From NCBI GenBank assembly GCA_012959965.1, contig DUCF01000052.1, positions 1-34,383 of the forward strand: a DNA stretch of 34,383 nucleotides. Direction: 5' to 3'. The DNA is from Candidatus Thioglobus sp. Its GTDB lineage: Bacteria > Pseudomonadota > Gammaproteobacteria > PS1 > Pseudothioglobaceae. The translations under genes and the position numbers were made by a program. Each line of letters starts with the position of its first letter. Position 1 is the first letter of the stretch. Below the pieces are notes generated by a model. It was not told where the DNA came from. It ran no database searches and saw only the letters and a list, made by a program, of their open reading frames with translations. Of this stretch, positions 20,163-29,476 are shown one piece after another.

Positions 20163-22447
20163 TCCTCGTTGCATTGTCGATGATAAAAAGAGCGTTGATC
20201 TTTTCTGTATTCATTAATTACTATCTCATCATCGAGGATAAAACTCAGTTGTCCTGAGCAGTTTGTGTCAAATACAACAACGCCGTTGTTTTTGTAGCGC
20301 TCCACAATAACCGCAGCTGGGTGTTTATATGGATTTCTATATCCTGATGAGCTAATGGCAATAGCGGGCGAAATTGCAGCAATAAAGGCCTCAGTAGAGG
20401 ATGTTTTGCTGCCGTGATGAGGAATAATCATCACCTCTGCATCGAGGTTAATCGCATTATTTTGCAATAGAGCCTTTTCTGCTTTTTTCTCGATGTCACC
20501 AGTGAGTAGTAAGCTAGCATCTTTGGTGGTTATTTTCAATACACAAGAAGCATTGTTGCCTTTAAGAGTGGTGTGACTTGAAGGGCTTAAGATCTCGAAC
20601 TGCACCCCATCCCAAAGCCAAAATTGTCCGGCATGACAGCGTTCGGCGGTTCCGGGTATTTTATTGGGTACAGAGCTTAGTATTTTGCCAATAGTAAAAT
20701 TATCCATAATAGCTTGTAGGCCACCAATATGGTCGTTGTCACCGTGACTGATAATAATCGTATCGATGCTATTGACTTGGTTGGTAATCAGAAATGGAAT
20801 AAGGGCGGCATCACCCATATTAAACCCCGAAGGGGATTGAGAGCCAGTGTCATAAATCAGAGTGTGGTTTTCGGTACGCACTATAACAGATAGGCCTTGA
20901 CCAACATCAAGTACATCAATCAAGGCTGCCTTAGGAGGTATGTTGGTTTGTGAGGTAAATATCGGTATAACAATTAATATTAGTGCTGCCCTTCGAAGTT
21001 TTAAACCTCTAGGTAGTATTAATAAACAAGCGCCAAGTACCAAGATGAGCAAGTCGAGCGCACTTGCGGGCATAAAATGCACTCGATTAAAGGATAAGTC
21101 GCTAATTTGTTGTAGGAAAATACCAAGCAAGGACAGTGCTTTATCGGCTATATCAAAGCAAAGTTGAGCAAGGGTTGTGGCTTCGGCGAAGCTAAATAGA
21201 GCGCCCAACAAAGAAATCGGAGTGACAATCAAGCTAAATGTTGGAATGGCAACAAGATTAGCCAAGCCGGATAGCGAGGAGCTTGATTGAAAAAACCACA
21301 AGGTAATGGGTAGCATCGCAATGCAAATTAGCAATTGTAAGTAAATCAGTTTTAACAGTGCCGGTTTGTTATTAAACAGCGATACGCCATACAAAATAAC
21401 ACCGACGGCATAAAAAGAAAGCCAAAATCCAACATCAAAAACCGACAAGGGGTTGAGTATAAGAACCATAAGCATAGCGAGCCCGTATAACGTCCAGACA
21501 CTGTACTGAGTTCGCAAAATAATGCTTAAGAAAGCCACTGATGCCATAATAAAAGCGCGTTGAGTGGGAACAGAAAAGCCAGCAATAAAGGCATAGCTTA
21601 GCGCTCCGATAATGCCAAAAAAAGACCCAACAACTTGTGCGGGAACGAGAATTACTAAACGCCTAGAGAGGCGCCAGAGATAGGTAGTAATAAAAAACAA
21701 CAGGGTGGAAATAAGGCCAATATGGAGGCCAGAAATAACACTCAGGTGCGTTGTGTTGGTTTGCTGAAACAACAACCAATGCTCACTTTTAATAAGAGAT
21801 CTATCACCAAGAACCAATGCATTAATAACCCCAGAGAAATCCAGCTCCTGTAAGTAGGGTGACAGAGTTGTTCTAATGGACTGCCTGAGTTGGTGAATGA
21901 GAGCAGAATTAGATGAGGATAGGACTTGATTGGACTCAATTTTTCGGACATAGCCAGTAGCATTTATTTTATTGGCAAAAAGCCATTTTTCGTAATCAAA
22001 GCCACCCTGGTTTCTAAGGCCGTTGTTATGTTTTAATTTAATAGTAAGGGCCCACTCATCACCTGCAATGAGTTTTGGTCTGTCTGTTCCATACCAAGAG
22101 AGTCGAACTTTGGCTTGAAATGGTTCGACAACTTCATAGAGAAAAATCGATTTTTCAACGCTTGAGGAGGGCAGTGAAACAATAAAACCGCGAGTTTCAA
22201 TCGGCTGGTTGAGGAATTGCCCATCAAGACTTTGATTCAGTAGGGTGTGTGAAAAAACAGCCATCCAGACAAAACCCACAATGGCAAAGAGGATTTTGGC
22301 TGAAATACGGAATTTGCGCCTAAAAGTCTCTAAAAATGCGATAAAAAGTGCCAATATTAACGTTGTCTCAACGACACTGAATTCAAGTGTATTTTTTGTT
22401 GAAAAAACAACCAGGCCAGCTAAGAAAAATAGGGCGTTAAATAGCAT
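20159..22447 (-). CDS. comEC: ComEC/Rec2 family DNA uptake channel protein
   Basis: ComEC is the inner-membrane channel that carries single-stranded DNA into the cytoplasm during natural transformation. The 762-residue product has hydrophobic N-terminal helices and an OB-like soluble section (about 75-170). The multi-helix competence domain has HLSVISGLHIG at 234-244. A C-terminal metallo-beta-lactamase-like domain (about 507-745) shows DVLDVGQGLSVIV, HGDNDHIGG (568-576), LTGDIE (648-653) and PHHGS (676-680). HxDxDH in place of HxHxDH is usual for ComEC. The length equals that of intact homologues, so the gene looks functional, though no other competence gene is in the window. It overlaps the end of dnaE by 4 bp. 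Confidence 0.95.
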   Translation of the reverse strand: MLFNALFFLAGLVVFSTKNTLEFSVVETTLILALFIAFLETFRRKFRISAKILFAIVGFVWMAVFSHTLLNQSLDGQFLNQPIETRGFIVSLPSSSVEKSIFLYEVVEPFQAKVRLSWYGTDRPKLIAGDEWALTIKLKHNNGLRNQGGFDYEKWLFANKINATGYVRKIESNQVLSSSNSALIHQLRQSIRTTLSPYLQELDFSGVINALVLGDRSLIKSEHWLLFQQTNTTHLSVISGLHIGLISTLLFFITTYLWRLSRRLVILVPAQVVGSFFGIIGALSYAFIAGFSVPTQRAFIMASVAFLSIILRTQYSVWTLYGLAMLMVLILNPLSVFDVGFWLSFYAVGVILYGVSLFNNKPALLKLIYLQLLICIAMLPITLWFFQSSSSLSGLANLVAIPTFSLIVTPISLLGALFSFAEATTLAQLCFDIADKALSLLGIFLQQISDLSFNRVHFMPASALDLLILVLGACLLILPRGLKLRRAALILIVIPIFTSQTNIPPKAALIDVLDVGQGLSVIVRTENHTLIYDTGSQSPSGFNMGDAALIPFLITNQVNSIDTIIISHGDNDHIGGLQAIMDNFTIGKILSSVPNKIPGTAERCHAGQFWLWDGVQFEILSPSSHTTLKGNNASCVLKITTKDASLLLTGDIEKKAEKALLQNNAINLDAEVMIIPHHGSKTSSTEAFIAAISPAIAISSSGYRNPYKHPAAVIVERYKNNGVVVFDTNCSGQLSFILDDEIVINEYRKDQRSFYHRQCNED

Positions 22448-22469
22448 TAGAATTTTCGATATTGCTGCT

Positions 22470-22499
22470 TTAATAAGATAGAAAAAAGTTAAAGATCAA
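22470..22499 (-). promoter_or_regulatory. comEC: Candidate comEC promoter
   Basis: On the minus strand TTGATC (22499-22494) and TATTAA (22475-22470) match the sigma-70 hexamers at four of six positions each, with an 18-bp spacer, 23 bp before the comEC ATG. Both matches are moderate, in AT-rich sequence where chance hits are common. Confidence 0.3.
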
Positions 22500-22733
22500 A
22501 TTTAACCCTAATACCCGTGAAACACTTGATTTAGCACGAGAAACATCAAAAGTTATCCGCTATTGTTAAACTTAATAAATTACTGGGTTATTGTGATCGG
22601 CATCCAACTCATGAAAAAAATATAAGTCATTGATTTATATAGTAAAAAAACTTATGATACTTTTTTAATCAAAACCGTACTAAAGCCTATTCTGATGCCA
22701 TTTATGCATCTAAACTAGGAGATATCAACAGAG

Positions 22734-22742
22734 TTATCCACA
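22734..22742 (+). promoter_or_regulatory. DnaA box (perfect consensus)
   Basis: TTATCCACA matches the TTATNCACA consensus exactly. Its neighbours on both sides are imperfect copies, in direct (22722-22730) and inverted (22747-22755) orientation. It could be a regulatory, titration or origin site. Confidence 0.6.
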
Positions 22743-22768
22743 GTTTTGTGAGTAAGTCTACTAAGCCT

Positions 22769-22800
22769 TGATTTAACGGCATTTTGTGCTGTTTAAATCA
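22769..22800 (-). terminator. Hairpin spanning the coaBC stop codon
   Basis: TGATTTAACGGCA (22769-22781) pairs with TGCTGTTTAAATCA (22787-22800) through 13 bp with one bulged T and a 5-base loop. The coaBC stop (22793-22795) lies inside the stem. No U-tract follows on either strand, so it may be a 3'-end stabiliser or a factor-assisted stop more than a classical terminator. Confidence 0.4.
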
Positions 22801-23986
22801 GCGTTTCAGAAATTTTTATGACCAATTTTTGCGCAATAATAATTTTGCTATTTATTTCAATTTTTTCACAGACCTTTTTGGTAATGAAAAAGACTTCGTT
22901 CCGGTCGGATTTAAGACCAATTTTAGCATTTGAAACATCATTAAGGATAATGGCGTCACAACCCTTGTTTTTGAGCTTATTTTGGGCGTTTTCGAGCAAA
23001 TTTTCAGTCTCGGCAGCAAAGCCAATGCATATGGGTTTGTCCTTCAATTGACAAACATTTGACAAAATATCTGGATTTTTCACCAGATCAATTGACAGTG
23101 TTTCACGATCTTTTTTGATTTTGTTTTTTGCAATACTTGCGGGTCTGTAGTCAGCAACGGCTGCGCAGGAAATAAAAATATCTTGTTTGCTAATATTAGC
23201 ATTCACGGCTTTAAGCATTTCGTCAGCATTCGTCACGAAAACACTTTCTGCGCGAGACTCAACTGCTACTGAAATTGCACCAATAACCAGATTCACTGTT
23301 GCGCCTGCTTCGACACATGCCGTAGCTAAGGCCATTCCCATCTTGCCACTGCTGTGGTTTGAGATAAAACGCACAGGGTCAATCGCCTCAATGGTGGCCC
23401 CTAGCGTAATCATTACGTTCTTGCCACTGAGTTGAGTGTTTTGAAATAAATTGGCTGTTTGCGCTGCAATAGAGGTTGGTTCGGCTAAGCGACCTTCGCC
23501 AATATCACCACAGGCTTGTACACCAAATTCTGGTTTTGCAATCACCATACCTCGACTTTCTAATATTTTCAAATTGTCTTGGGTTGCCATCGAGCCATAC
23601 ATTTGTTGGTTCATAGCTGGTGCAATAAGCACTTTGGCTGTTGTTGCCAGAATCAGGGTTGTTAATAAGTCATCCGCTTTACCATGACAAAGTTTGGCAA
23701 TAGTATTGGCAGATGCTGGTGCTATAACAATTGCATCGGCCCATTTAGCCAGCTCAATATGCCCCATCGACAGTTCTGCCTCTTTGTCCCAAAGGTTGTT
23801 GTTTACTTTATTTTTTGAGACGGCTTGTAACGATCTCTCGCTAACAAACTCAGCCCCACCTGCAGTGAGCACCACACGCACTTCAGCACCTAAATCTTGC
23901 AAACGCCTAACGATGTCCGGTGATTTATAGGCAGCAATTGAACCGCTTACACCTAATAAGACATTTTTATTGGTTAAAGAATTCAT
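22793..23986 (-). CDS. coaBC: Bifunctional phosphopantothenoylcysteine synthetase/decarboxylase
   Basis: CoaBC carries out two steps of coenzyme A synthesis: ligation of cysteine to 4'-phosphopantothenate (CoaB) and decarboxylation to 4'-phosphopantetheine (CoaC). The 397-residue product has an N-terminal flavoprotein CoaC domain with GVSGSIAAYK (12-21), catalytic H76 (MGHIELAKWAD), PAMN (123-126) and C159 (ACGDIGEGR). The CoaB domain (about 190-397) has DPVRFISNHSSGKMG and KNKIKKD. The usual TAGPTREPID motif reads TLGATIEAID here, an unusual but family-compatible variant. The gene overlaps the end of ribD by 4 bp, so the two cofactor genes form an operon. Confidence 0.97.
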   Translation of the reverse strand: MNSLTNKNVLLGVSGSIAAYKSPDIVRRLQDLGAEVRVVLTAGGAEFVSERSLQAVSKNKVNNNLWDKEAELSMGHIELAKWADAIVIAPASANTIAKLCHGKADDLLTTLILATTAKVLIAPAMNQQMYGSMATQDNLKILESRGMVIAKPEFGVQACGDIGEGRLAEPTSIAAQTANLFQNTQLSGKNVMITLGATIEAIDPVRFISNHSSGKMGMALATACVEAGATVNLVIGAISVAVESRAESVFVTNADEMLKAVNANISKQDIFISCAAVADYRPASIAKNKIKKDRETLSIDLVKNPDILSNVCQLKDKPICIGFAAETENLLENAQNKLKNKGCDAIILNDVSNAKIGLKSDRNEVFFITKKVCEKIEINSKIIIAQKLVIKISETLI

Positions 23987-25026
23987 TCGAAACTTGCTGT
24001 TATTTTCATATCCACACCGATTTGTCGGCAGTCACTGATCTGTAATTTTATTTTATTGCCCATTTCAGTTATTGGTAATTGCATCATTGAGGTGGCGTCG
24101 CTTCCGAGTAGAACTGGCGCAGTATAAATCACCAACTCATCAATAAGTCCGACTTGTTGTAATGCGCCGTTAAGGCCAGAGCCGGCCTCCACCAGTACGG
24201 TGTTGATGCCCATTTTTCCAAGCTTGAGTAGGGCTGCTTTTAAATCGACCTTGCCATTAGCAGCGGAATCACAATTATCGCTATTAATCACTAATGTCTG
24301 GGCGTCGTTGGAAAATACATTAAGTTTTTTATCGGTGATTTGATTATTGCTGTCAATAACTACTCTGGTTGGTGTGACAGAATTCTCTGGCAACCTAGCG
24401 GTTAGGCTTGGGTTGTCTTTTAAAACGGTACCCGAGCCTGTGAGGATGACCTGGTTATCTCGGCGCAGTTTGTGTACATCCACTCGAGCAGCTTCAGAGG
24501 TAATCCATTTACTCTCGCCACTTGTCATTGCTGTTTTACCATCTAGACTCATTGCAATTTTACTGGTGACAAACGGTAGGCCAGTTTGCATTCTTTTAAT
24601 AAAGCCACGGTTAAGGCTTTTAGCTTCATTTTCTAGCAACCCAACTTCAACTGCAATGTCGGCATCCTCGAGCATTTGAACGCCTTTTCCTGAGACTAAG
24701 GGGTTAGGGTCAAGCGTTGCAATAATGACTTTTGTAACGCCGGCAGCAATCACTGCTTCAGTACAAGGGGGTGTCTTGCCATGGTGTGAGCAAGGCTCAA
24801 GTGTGACGTAGAGTGTAGCGCCGCTTGCTTGCCCGTCAATTTGTGCCAAGGCGTTGGCTTCAGCATGACCTTTGCCAAATTCTCGATGGTAATCTTGGGC
24901 GATTATTTCACCACTGTGGGTAACGACACAACCGACCATTGGGTTGGCGTGAACGGTGTGTCGACCCTTGCTTGAAAGTTGCAGTGCAAGTGCCATACAT
25001 TGTGTGTCTTTTGCTGTGAAAGGCAT
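23983..25026 (-). CDS. ribD: Bifunctional riboflavin deaminase/reductase RibD
   Basis: RibD performs the second and third steps of riboflavin synthesis: deamination of the pyrimidine product of GTP cyclohydrolase II, then reduction of its ribose side chain with NADPH. The 347-residue protein has the deaminase domain (about 1-145) with HANPMVGCVV, zinc and proton-transfer residues H54-A-E56, and PCSHHGKTPPC (78-88). The reductase domain (about 150-347) has SKIAMSLDGKTA and VILTGSGTVLKDNPSLTAR. It is the first gene of a ribD-coaBC pair with a 4-bp overlap. It diverges from recA across 47 bp. No FMN riboswitch fits in that gap. Confidence 0.97.
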   Translation of the reverse strand: MPFTAKDTQCMALALQLSSKGRHTVHANPMVGCVVTHSGEIIAQDYHREFGKGHAEANALAQIDGQASGATLYVTLEPCSHHGKTPPCTEAVIAAGVTKVIIATLDPNPLVSGKGVQMLEDADIAVEVGLLENEAKSLNRGFIKRMQTGLPFVTSKIAMSLDGKTAMTSGESKWITSEAARVDVHKLRRDNQVILTGSGTVLKDNPSLTARLPENSVTPTRVVIDSNNQITDKKLNVFSNDAQTLVINSDNCDSAANGKVDLKAALLKLGKMGINTVLVEAGSGLNGALQQVGLIDELVIYTAPVLLGSDATSMMQLPITEMGNKIKLQISDCRQIGVDMKITASFE

Positions 25027-25073
25027 TATAATAATTCGAATAATTTAATCAATATTTTACTCGGGAGAAACGC

Positions 25074-26087
25074 GTGGATGAACAGAAAAAACAAGCACTA
25101 AAAGCGGCACTTGCACAGATTGACAAACAGTTTGGTAAGGGCTCAGTGATGTTTTTGGGTGATGACGAAGCTAGGGCCGACATTGAAGCGGTCTCAACAG
25201 GCAGTTTGAGTCTTGACATTGCTCTGGGCATTGGCGGCTTACCGAGGGGTCGTGTGGTTGAGATATACGGCCCCGAGTCTTCTGGCAAGACAACATTAAC
25301 TCTACACGTAATTGCAGAAATGCAAAAGCTAGGCGGCACGGCAGCCTTTATTGATGCCGAGCACGCACTAGACCCTCAGTACGCTAAGCGCCTTGGTGTG
25401 AATACCGATGAATTATTGATTTCACAGCCAGATACCGGTGAGCAGGCTCTAGAAATTACCGACATGTTGGTACGTTCTGGCAGTGTTGATATTATCGTAA
25501 TCGATTCAGTTGCTGCATTGACGCCAAAAGCTGAAATTGAAGGTGAGATGGGCGCTTCACATATGGGCTTGCAAGCCAGATTGATGTCGCAAGCACTAAG
25601 AAAGCTTACTGCAAATATTAAAAAAACCAACACCATGGTAATCTTTATCAACCAACTGCGGATGAAGATTGGCGTGATGTTTGGTAATCCTGAAACCACT
25701 ACAGGTGGCAATGCGCTTAAATTCTACGCATCGGTTCGTTTGGATATTCGTCGTATTGGCGCGGTTAAGAAGGGCGATGAAATTTTGGGTAATGAGACTC
25801 GTGTTAAGGTGCTGAAAAACAAAGTAGCGCCTCCGTTCAAAAAAGCAGAATTTCAAATCTTATACAATCAGGGTATTTCAAGAGAGAGCGAAGTCATTGA
25901 TTTGGGTGTCGAACTAGGTTTTGTTGAAAAAGCAGGCGCCTGGTATAGTGCTGGTGGTGAGCGCATTGGCCAAGGAAAAGACAAGGCAAGAGACTACCTA
26001 AAAGCCAACCCTGAGCTTGCGCAATCCCTTGAAGCGCAAATTCGTGAAAAATTGATGGCCGGTGATGATGGAGATTCAGCAAAGTAA
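25074..26087 (+). CDS. recA: Recombinase RecA
   Basis: RecA forms filaments on single-stranded DNA, drives homologous strand exchange and triggers LexA-type self-cleavage. The 337-residue protein has the P-loop GPESSGKTT at 66-74, [18 protein letters not shown], loop L2 with [21 protein letters not shown], and an acidic C-terminus. The GTG start at 25074 is supported by GGGAG at 25063-25067 with a 6-base spacer; the nearby ATG at 25078 is out of frame. No SOS (LexA) box is visible in the 47-bp gap to ribD. recX overlaps its 3' end. Confidence 0.99.
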   Translation: MDEQKKQALKAALAQIDKQFGKGSVMFLGDDEARADIEAVSTGSLSLDIALGIGGLPRGRVVEIYGPESSGKTTLTLHVIAEMQKLGGTAAFIDAEHALDPQYAKRLGVNTDELLISQPDTGEQALEITDMLVRSGSVDIIVIDSVAALTPKAEIEGEMGASHMGLQARLMSQALRKLTANIKKTNTMVIFINQLRMKIGVMFGNPETTTGGNALKFYASVRLDIRRIGAVKKGDEILGNETRVKVLKNKVAPPFKKAEFQILYNQGISRESEVIDLGVELGFVEKAGAWYSAGGERIGQGKDKARDYLKANPELAQSLEAQIREKLMAGDDGDSAK

Positions 26088-26502
26088 AGACAGCGAATGT
26101 TATGCTGCTGCAATGCGAATGCTTGTTAGACGCGAGCATTCGGAATTAGAGCTCAGGCAAAAACTCCAGCTTAAAGGCTTCGATAATGCTCTTATTACTA
26201 GCGCAATAGACTTGTTGATTGGGCAGAATTATCAAAGTGACGAACGCTTTGCTGAAGACTTTATTGTTATGCGCTTTAATCAGGGTAAAGGTCCCATCAA
26301 AATTTCCGCGGAACTTAAGCAGCGCGGTATTGGGTGTTTTGACTTATCTGTTTTTGATTGGTTTGTGTTAGCGCAAAAAATCAGAGTAACAAAATACGGC
26401 GATGACTTGCCGTCCGACTATAAAGAGATCGCCAAACAAAAGCGTTTTCTCCAGTCTCGAGGATTCGGCTTTGACCAAATTAACCAAGCTTTTTCTAACT
26501 AA
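26065..26502 (+). CDS. recX: RecA regulator RecX
   Basis: RecX is a small helical-repeat protein that binds RecA filaments and limits recombination activity. The 145-residue product is of normal length and shows the RecX pattern of repeated three-helix units: [20 protein letters not shown], then [40 protein letters not shown], then a third unit ending [18 protein letters not shown]. The start lies within the last codons of recA. ATG at 26065 is chosen, but GTG 26062 and ATG 26068 are equally possible by eye. The overlap of about 22 bp implies translation coupled to recA. Confidence 0.9.
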   Translation: MMEIQQSKDSECYAAAMRMLVRREHSELELRQKLQLKGFDNALITSAIDLLIGQNYQSDERFAEDFIVMRFNQGKGPIKISAELKQRGIGCFDLSVFDWFVLAQKIRVTKYGDDLPSDYKEIAKQKRFLQSRGFGFDQINQAFSN

Positions 26503-26513
26503 AGCAACACTCT

Positions 26514-28304
26514 ATGCACTCAAGCGGTAACCAGACTACAGCTTACGATTTTAAAAACCGAGATATTAAGGTTTTAAAAAAACTGCTGCCGTATTTGCGC
26601 AAAATGCGCGTTCGTGTTATTTTGGCTGTTAGTTGCCTGATGTTTGCTAAATTAGCTAACGTTGCGGTGCCTCTTGCGCTAAAAGAGATTGTTGACAGCC
26701 TAGATCAAACCAATTTAGTGCTAATACTACCCCTTGGCATGTTGTTTGCTTACGGCCTATTAAGACTGGCCAGTTCGCTCTTTAATGAACTGCGTGATGC
26801 CATTTTTGCCAAAGTTCGTTACCACGCCATGAACTTGATTGCGCTCGGTGTCTTTAGGCATCTACACACTTTGGATTTGTCCTTTCATTTGGATCGCCGC
26901 ATTGGCGGCATCACTCGAGACATTGATCGAGGCACCCAGAGTGTCTCTACCTTGTTGTCCATTTTTGTCTTTAATATCCTTCCCTCATTATTTGAGATAT
27001 GTCTTGTGATTGGCATTTTATGGCTGAATTACGACCTTTTTTTTGCTGGTGTTTCCTTGTTAACGGTGTTCTTTTATGTTGCCCTGACTTTAGCCATTAC
27101 CACTTGGCGAATGAAATACCGCTACCAAATGAATGACATGCAGTCCGAAGCCAATACCAATGCAGTTGATAGCTTGATTAATTACGAAACCGTCAAATAC
27201 TTTAATCAAGAAAAATTTGAGGTGAATCGCTACGGTGATACGATGCAGCGCTGGGAAGATGTTGCTACCAAAAGCTTTACCTCAATGACGGCGCTTAACT
27301 TTGTCCAGGGTGCGGTGATTGCAACGGGTGTTACCGCTGTTTTAATTATGGCAGCACAAGGCGTGGTGGATGCCAGTCTGAGTTTGGGCGACCTTATTAT
27401 GATTCAAGCCCTGCTCTTGCAGCTCTTTATCCCGCTTGGTGGTTTGGGTATTATTTATCGTCAAATCAAACACAACTTTATCGATATGAATAATATGTTT
27501 GAGTTGCTTGAGCGCACCTCTAAAGTGACTGATGTTGATAACGCACCAGAGCTTGAAGTCACTCAAGGCGAAGTGGAATTTAACAATGTTTCTTTTGCTT
27601 ATGCTGGCAAAAAGGAAGTGCTGAGCAATATCAACTTCACTCTTAAACCTGGGCAAAAAGTAGCGGTGGTCGGCCCTTCGGGCGCAGGAAAATCAACGCT
27701 CGCTAAATTGCTCTTTCGTTTTTATGACATTTCCGGCGGTGAAATACGCATCGACCAACAAGATATTAAGCGCTTTACTCAAGATTCAGTACGCAGTGTG
27801 ATGGGTGTTGTGCCGCAAGATTCGGTGATGTTTAATGAGAGTATTTATTACAATATTGCCTACGGCTGTGCAGGCGCAACCGAGGCCGAAGTCAAGCGAG
27901 CGGCCAAGCTCAGCTTTATTGACAGCTTTATTGACTCCTTGCCGCAAGGCTACGATACGTTGGTCGGTGAAAGAGGCCTTAAGCTCTCAGGCGGTGAAAA
28001 GCAGCGGCTAGCGATTGCGCGAGTGCTGTTAAAAAATCCACCGATATTGATTTTTGACGAAGCCACTTCAGCGCTTGATTCCTATTCGGAAAAAATGGTA
28101 CAAAAGGCACTAGCGAGTTTGGCGCATAAACACACCACTTTAGTGATTGCTCACCGCCTCTCAACCATTGTCGATGCAGATCAAATCATTGTGCTTGGCA
28201 ATGGTACTATTGCTGAACGGGGTACGCATCAACAGTTGCTTGACCTTGATGGTCAATACGCTCGTCTCTGGCACATACAAGTCAATAAACAAACGCAAAC
28301 ATAA
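26514..28304 (+). CDS. Atm1-type ABC exporter (half-transporter)
   Basis: This is a fused membrane and ATPase half-transporter of 596 residues that should act as a homodimer in the inner membrane. Residues 30-320 form six membrane helices. The ATPase domain (350-590) has Walker A GPSGAGKST (387-395), the signature LSGGE (491-495), Walker B ILIFDE (511-516) and an IAHRLS switch. The motif NYETVKYF (223-230) and the stretch around MNNMFELLE (326-334) are typical of the Atm1/HMT subgroup, which exports glutathione-linked sulfur or heavy-metal compounds. The substrate here is inferred from that subgroup only. It starts 11 bp after recX without a clear Shine-Dalgarno. Confidence 0.9.
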   Translation: MHSSGNQTTAYDFKNRDIKVLKKLLPYLRKMRVRVILAVSCLMFAKLANVAVPLALKEIVDSLDQTNLVLILPLGMLFAYGLLRLASSLFNELRDAIFAKVRYHAMNLIALGVFRHLHTLDLSFHLDRRIGGITRDIDRGTQSVSTLLSIFVFNILPSLFEICLVIGILWLNYDLFFAGVSLLTVFFYVALTLAITTWRMKYRYQMNDMQSEANTNAVDSLINYETVKYFNQEKFEVNRYGDTMQRWEDVATKSFTSMTALNFVQGAVIATGVTAVLIMAAQGVVDASLSLGDLIMIQALLLQLFIPLGGLGIIYRQIKHNFIDMNNMFELLERTSKVTDVDNAPELEVTQGEVEFNNVSFAYAGKKEVLSNINFTLKPGQKVAVVGPSGAGKSTLAKLLFRFYDISGGEIRIDQQDIKRFTQDSVRSVMGVVPQDSVMFNESIYYNIAYGCAGATEAEVKRAAKLSFIDSFIDSLPQGYDTLVGERGLKLSGGEKQRLAIARVLLKNPPILIFDEATSALDSYSEKMVQKALASLAHKHTTLVIAHRLSTIVDADQIIVLGNGTIAERGTHQQLLDLDGQYARLWHIQVNKQTQT

Positions 28305-28318
28305 CACCGCTAAATTAA

Positions 28319-29476
<1,158 letters not shown>

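Larger units (their letters stand above)
22448..22792. other. 345-bp AT-rich non-coding gap with DnaA-box cluster
   Basis: This is the longest non-coding stretch in the window, between the 5' end of comEC and the 3' end of coaBC. It holds a very AT-rich core (about 20% GC over 22621-22680), a perfect DnaA box TTATCCACA at 22734-22742, and an opposing near-box TGTGAGTAA at 22747-22755 (one mismatch). A two-mismatch copy ATATCAACA at 22722-22730 lies exactly 12 bp before the perfect box, and a further weak match starts at 22553. GATC occurs at 22494 and near 22595. It also contains the likely comEC promoter. No coding region or known RNA is recognisable. Confidence 0.5.

Noticed and set aside
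25027..25032. TATAAT as the recA -10 element
   Set aside because: No -35 lies at a proper distance in the plus direction and the hexamer directly abuts the ribD start codon; AT-rich chance match is as likely.
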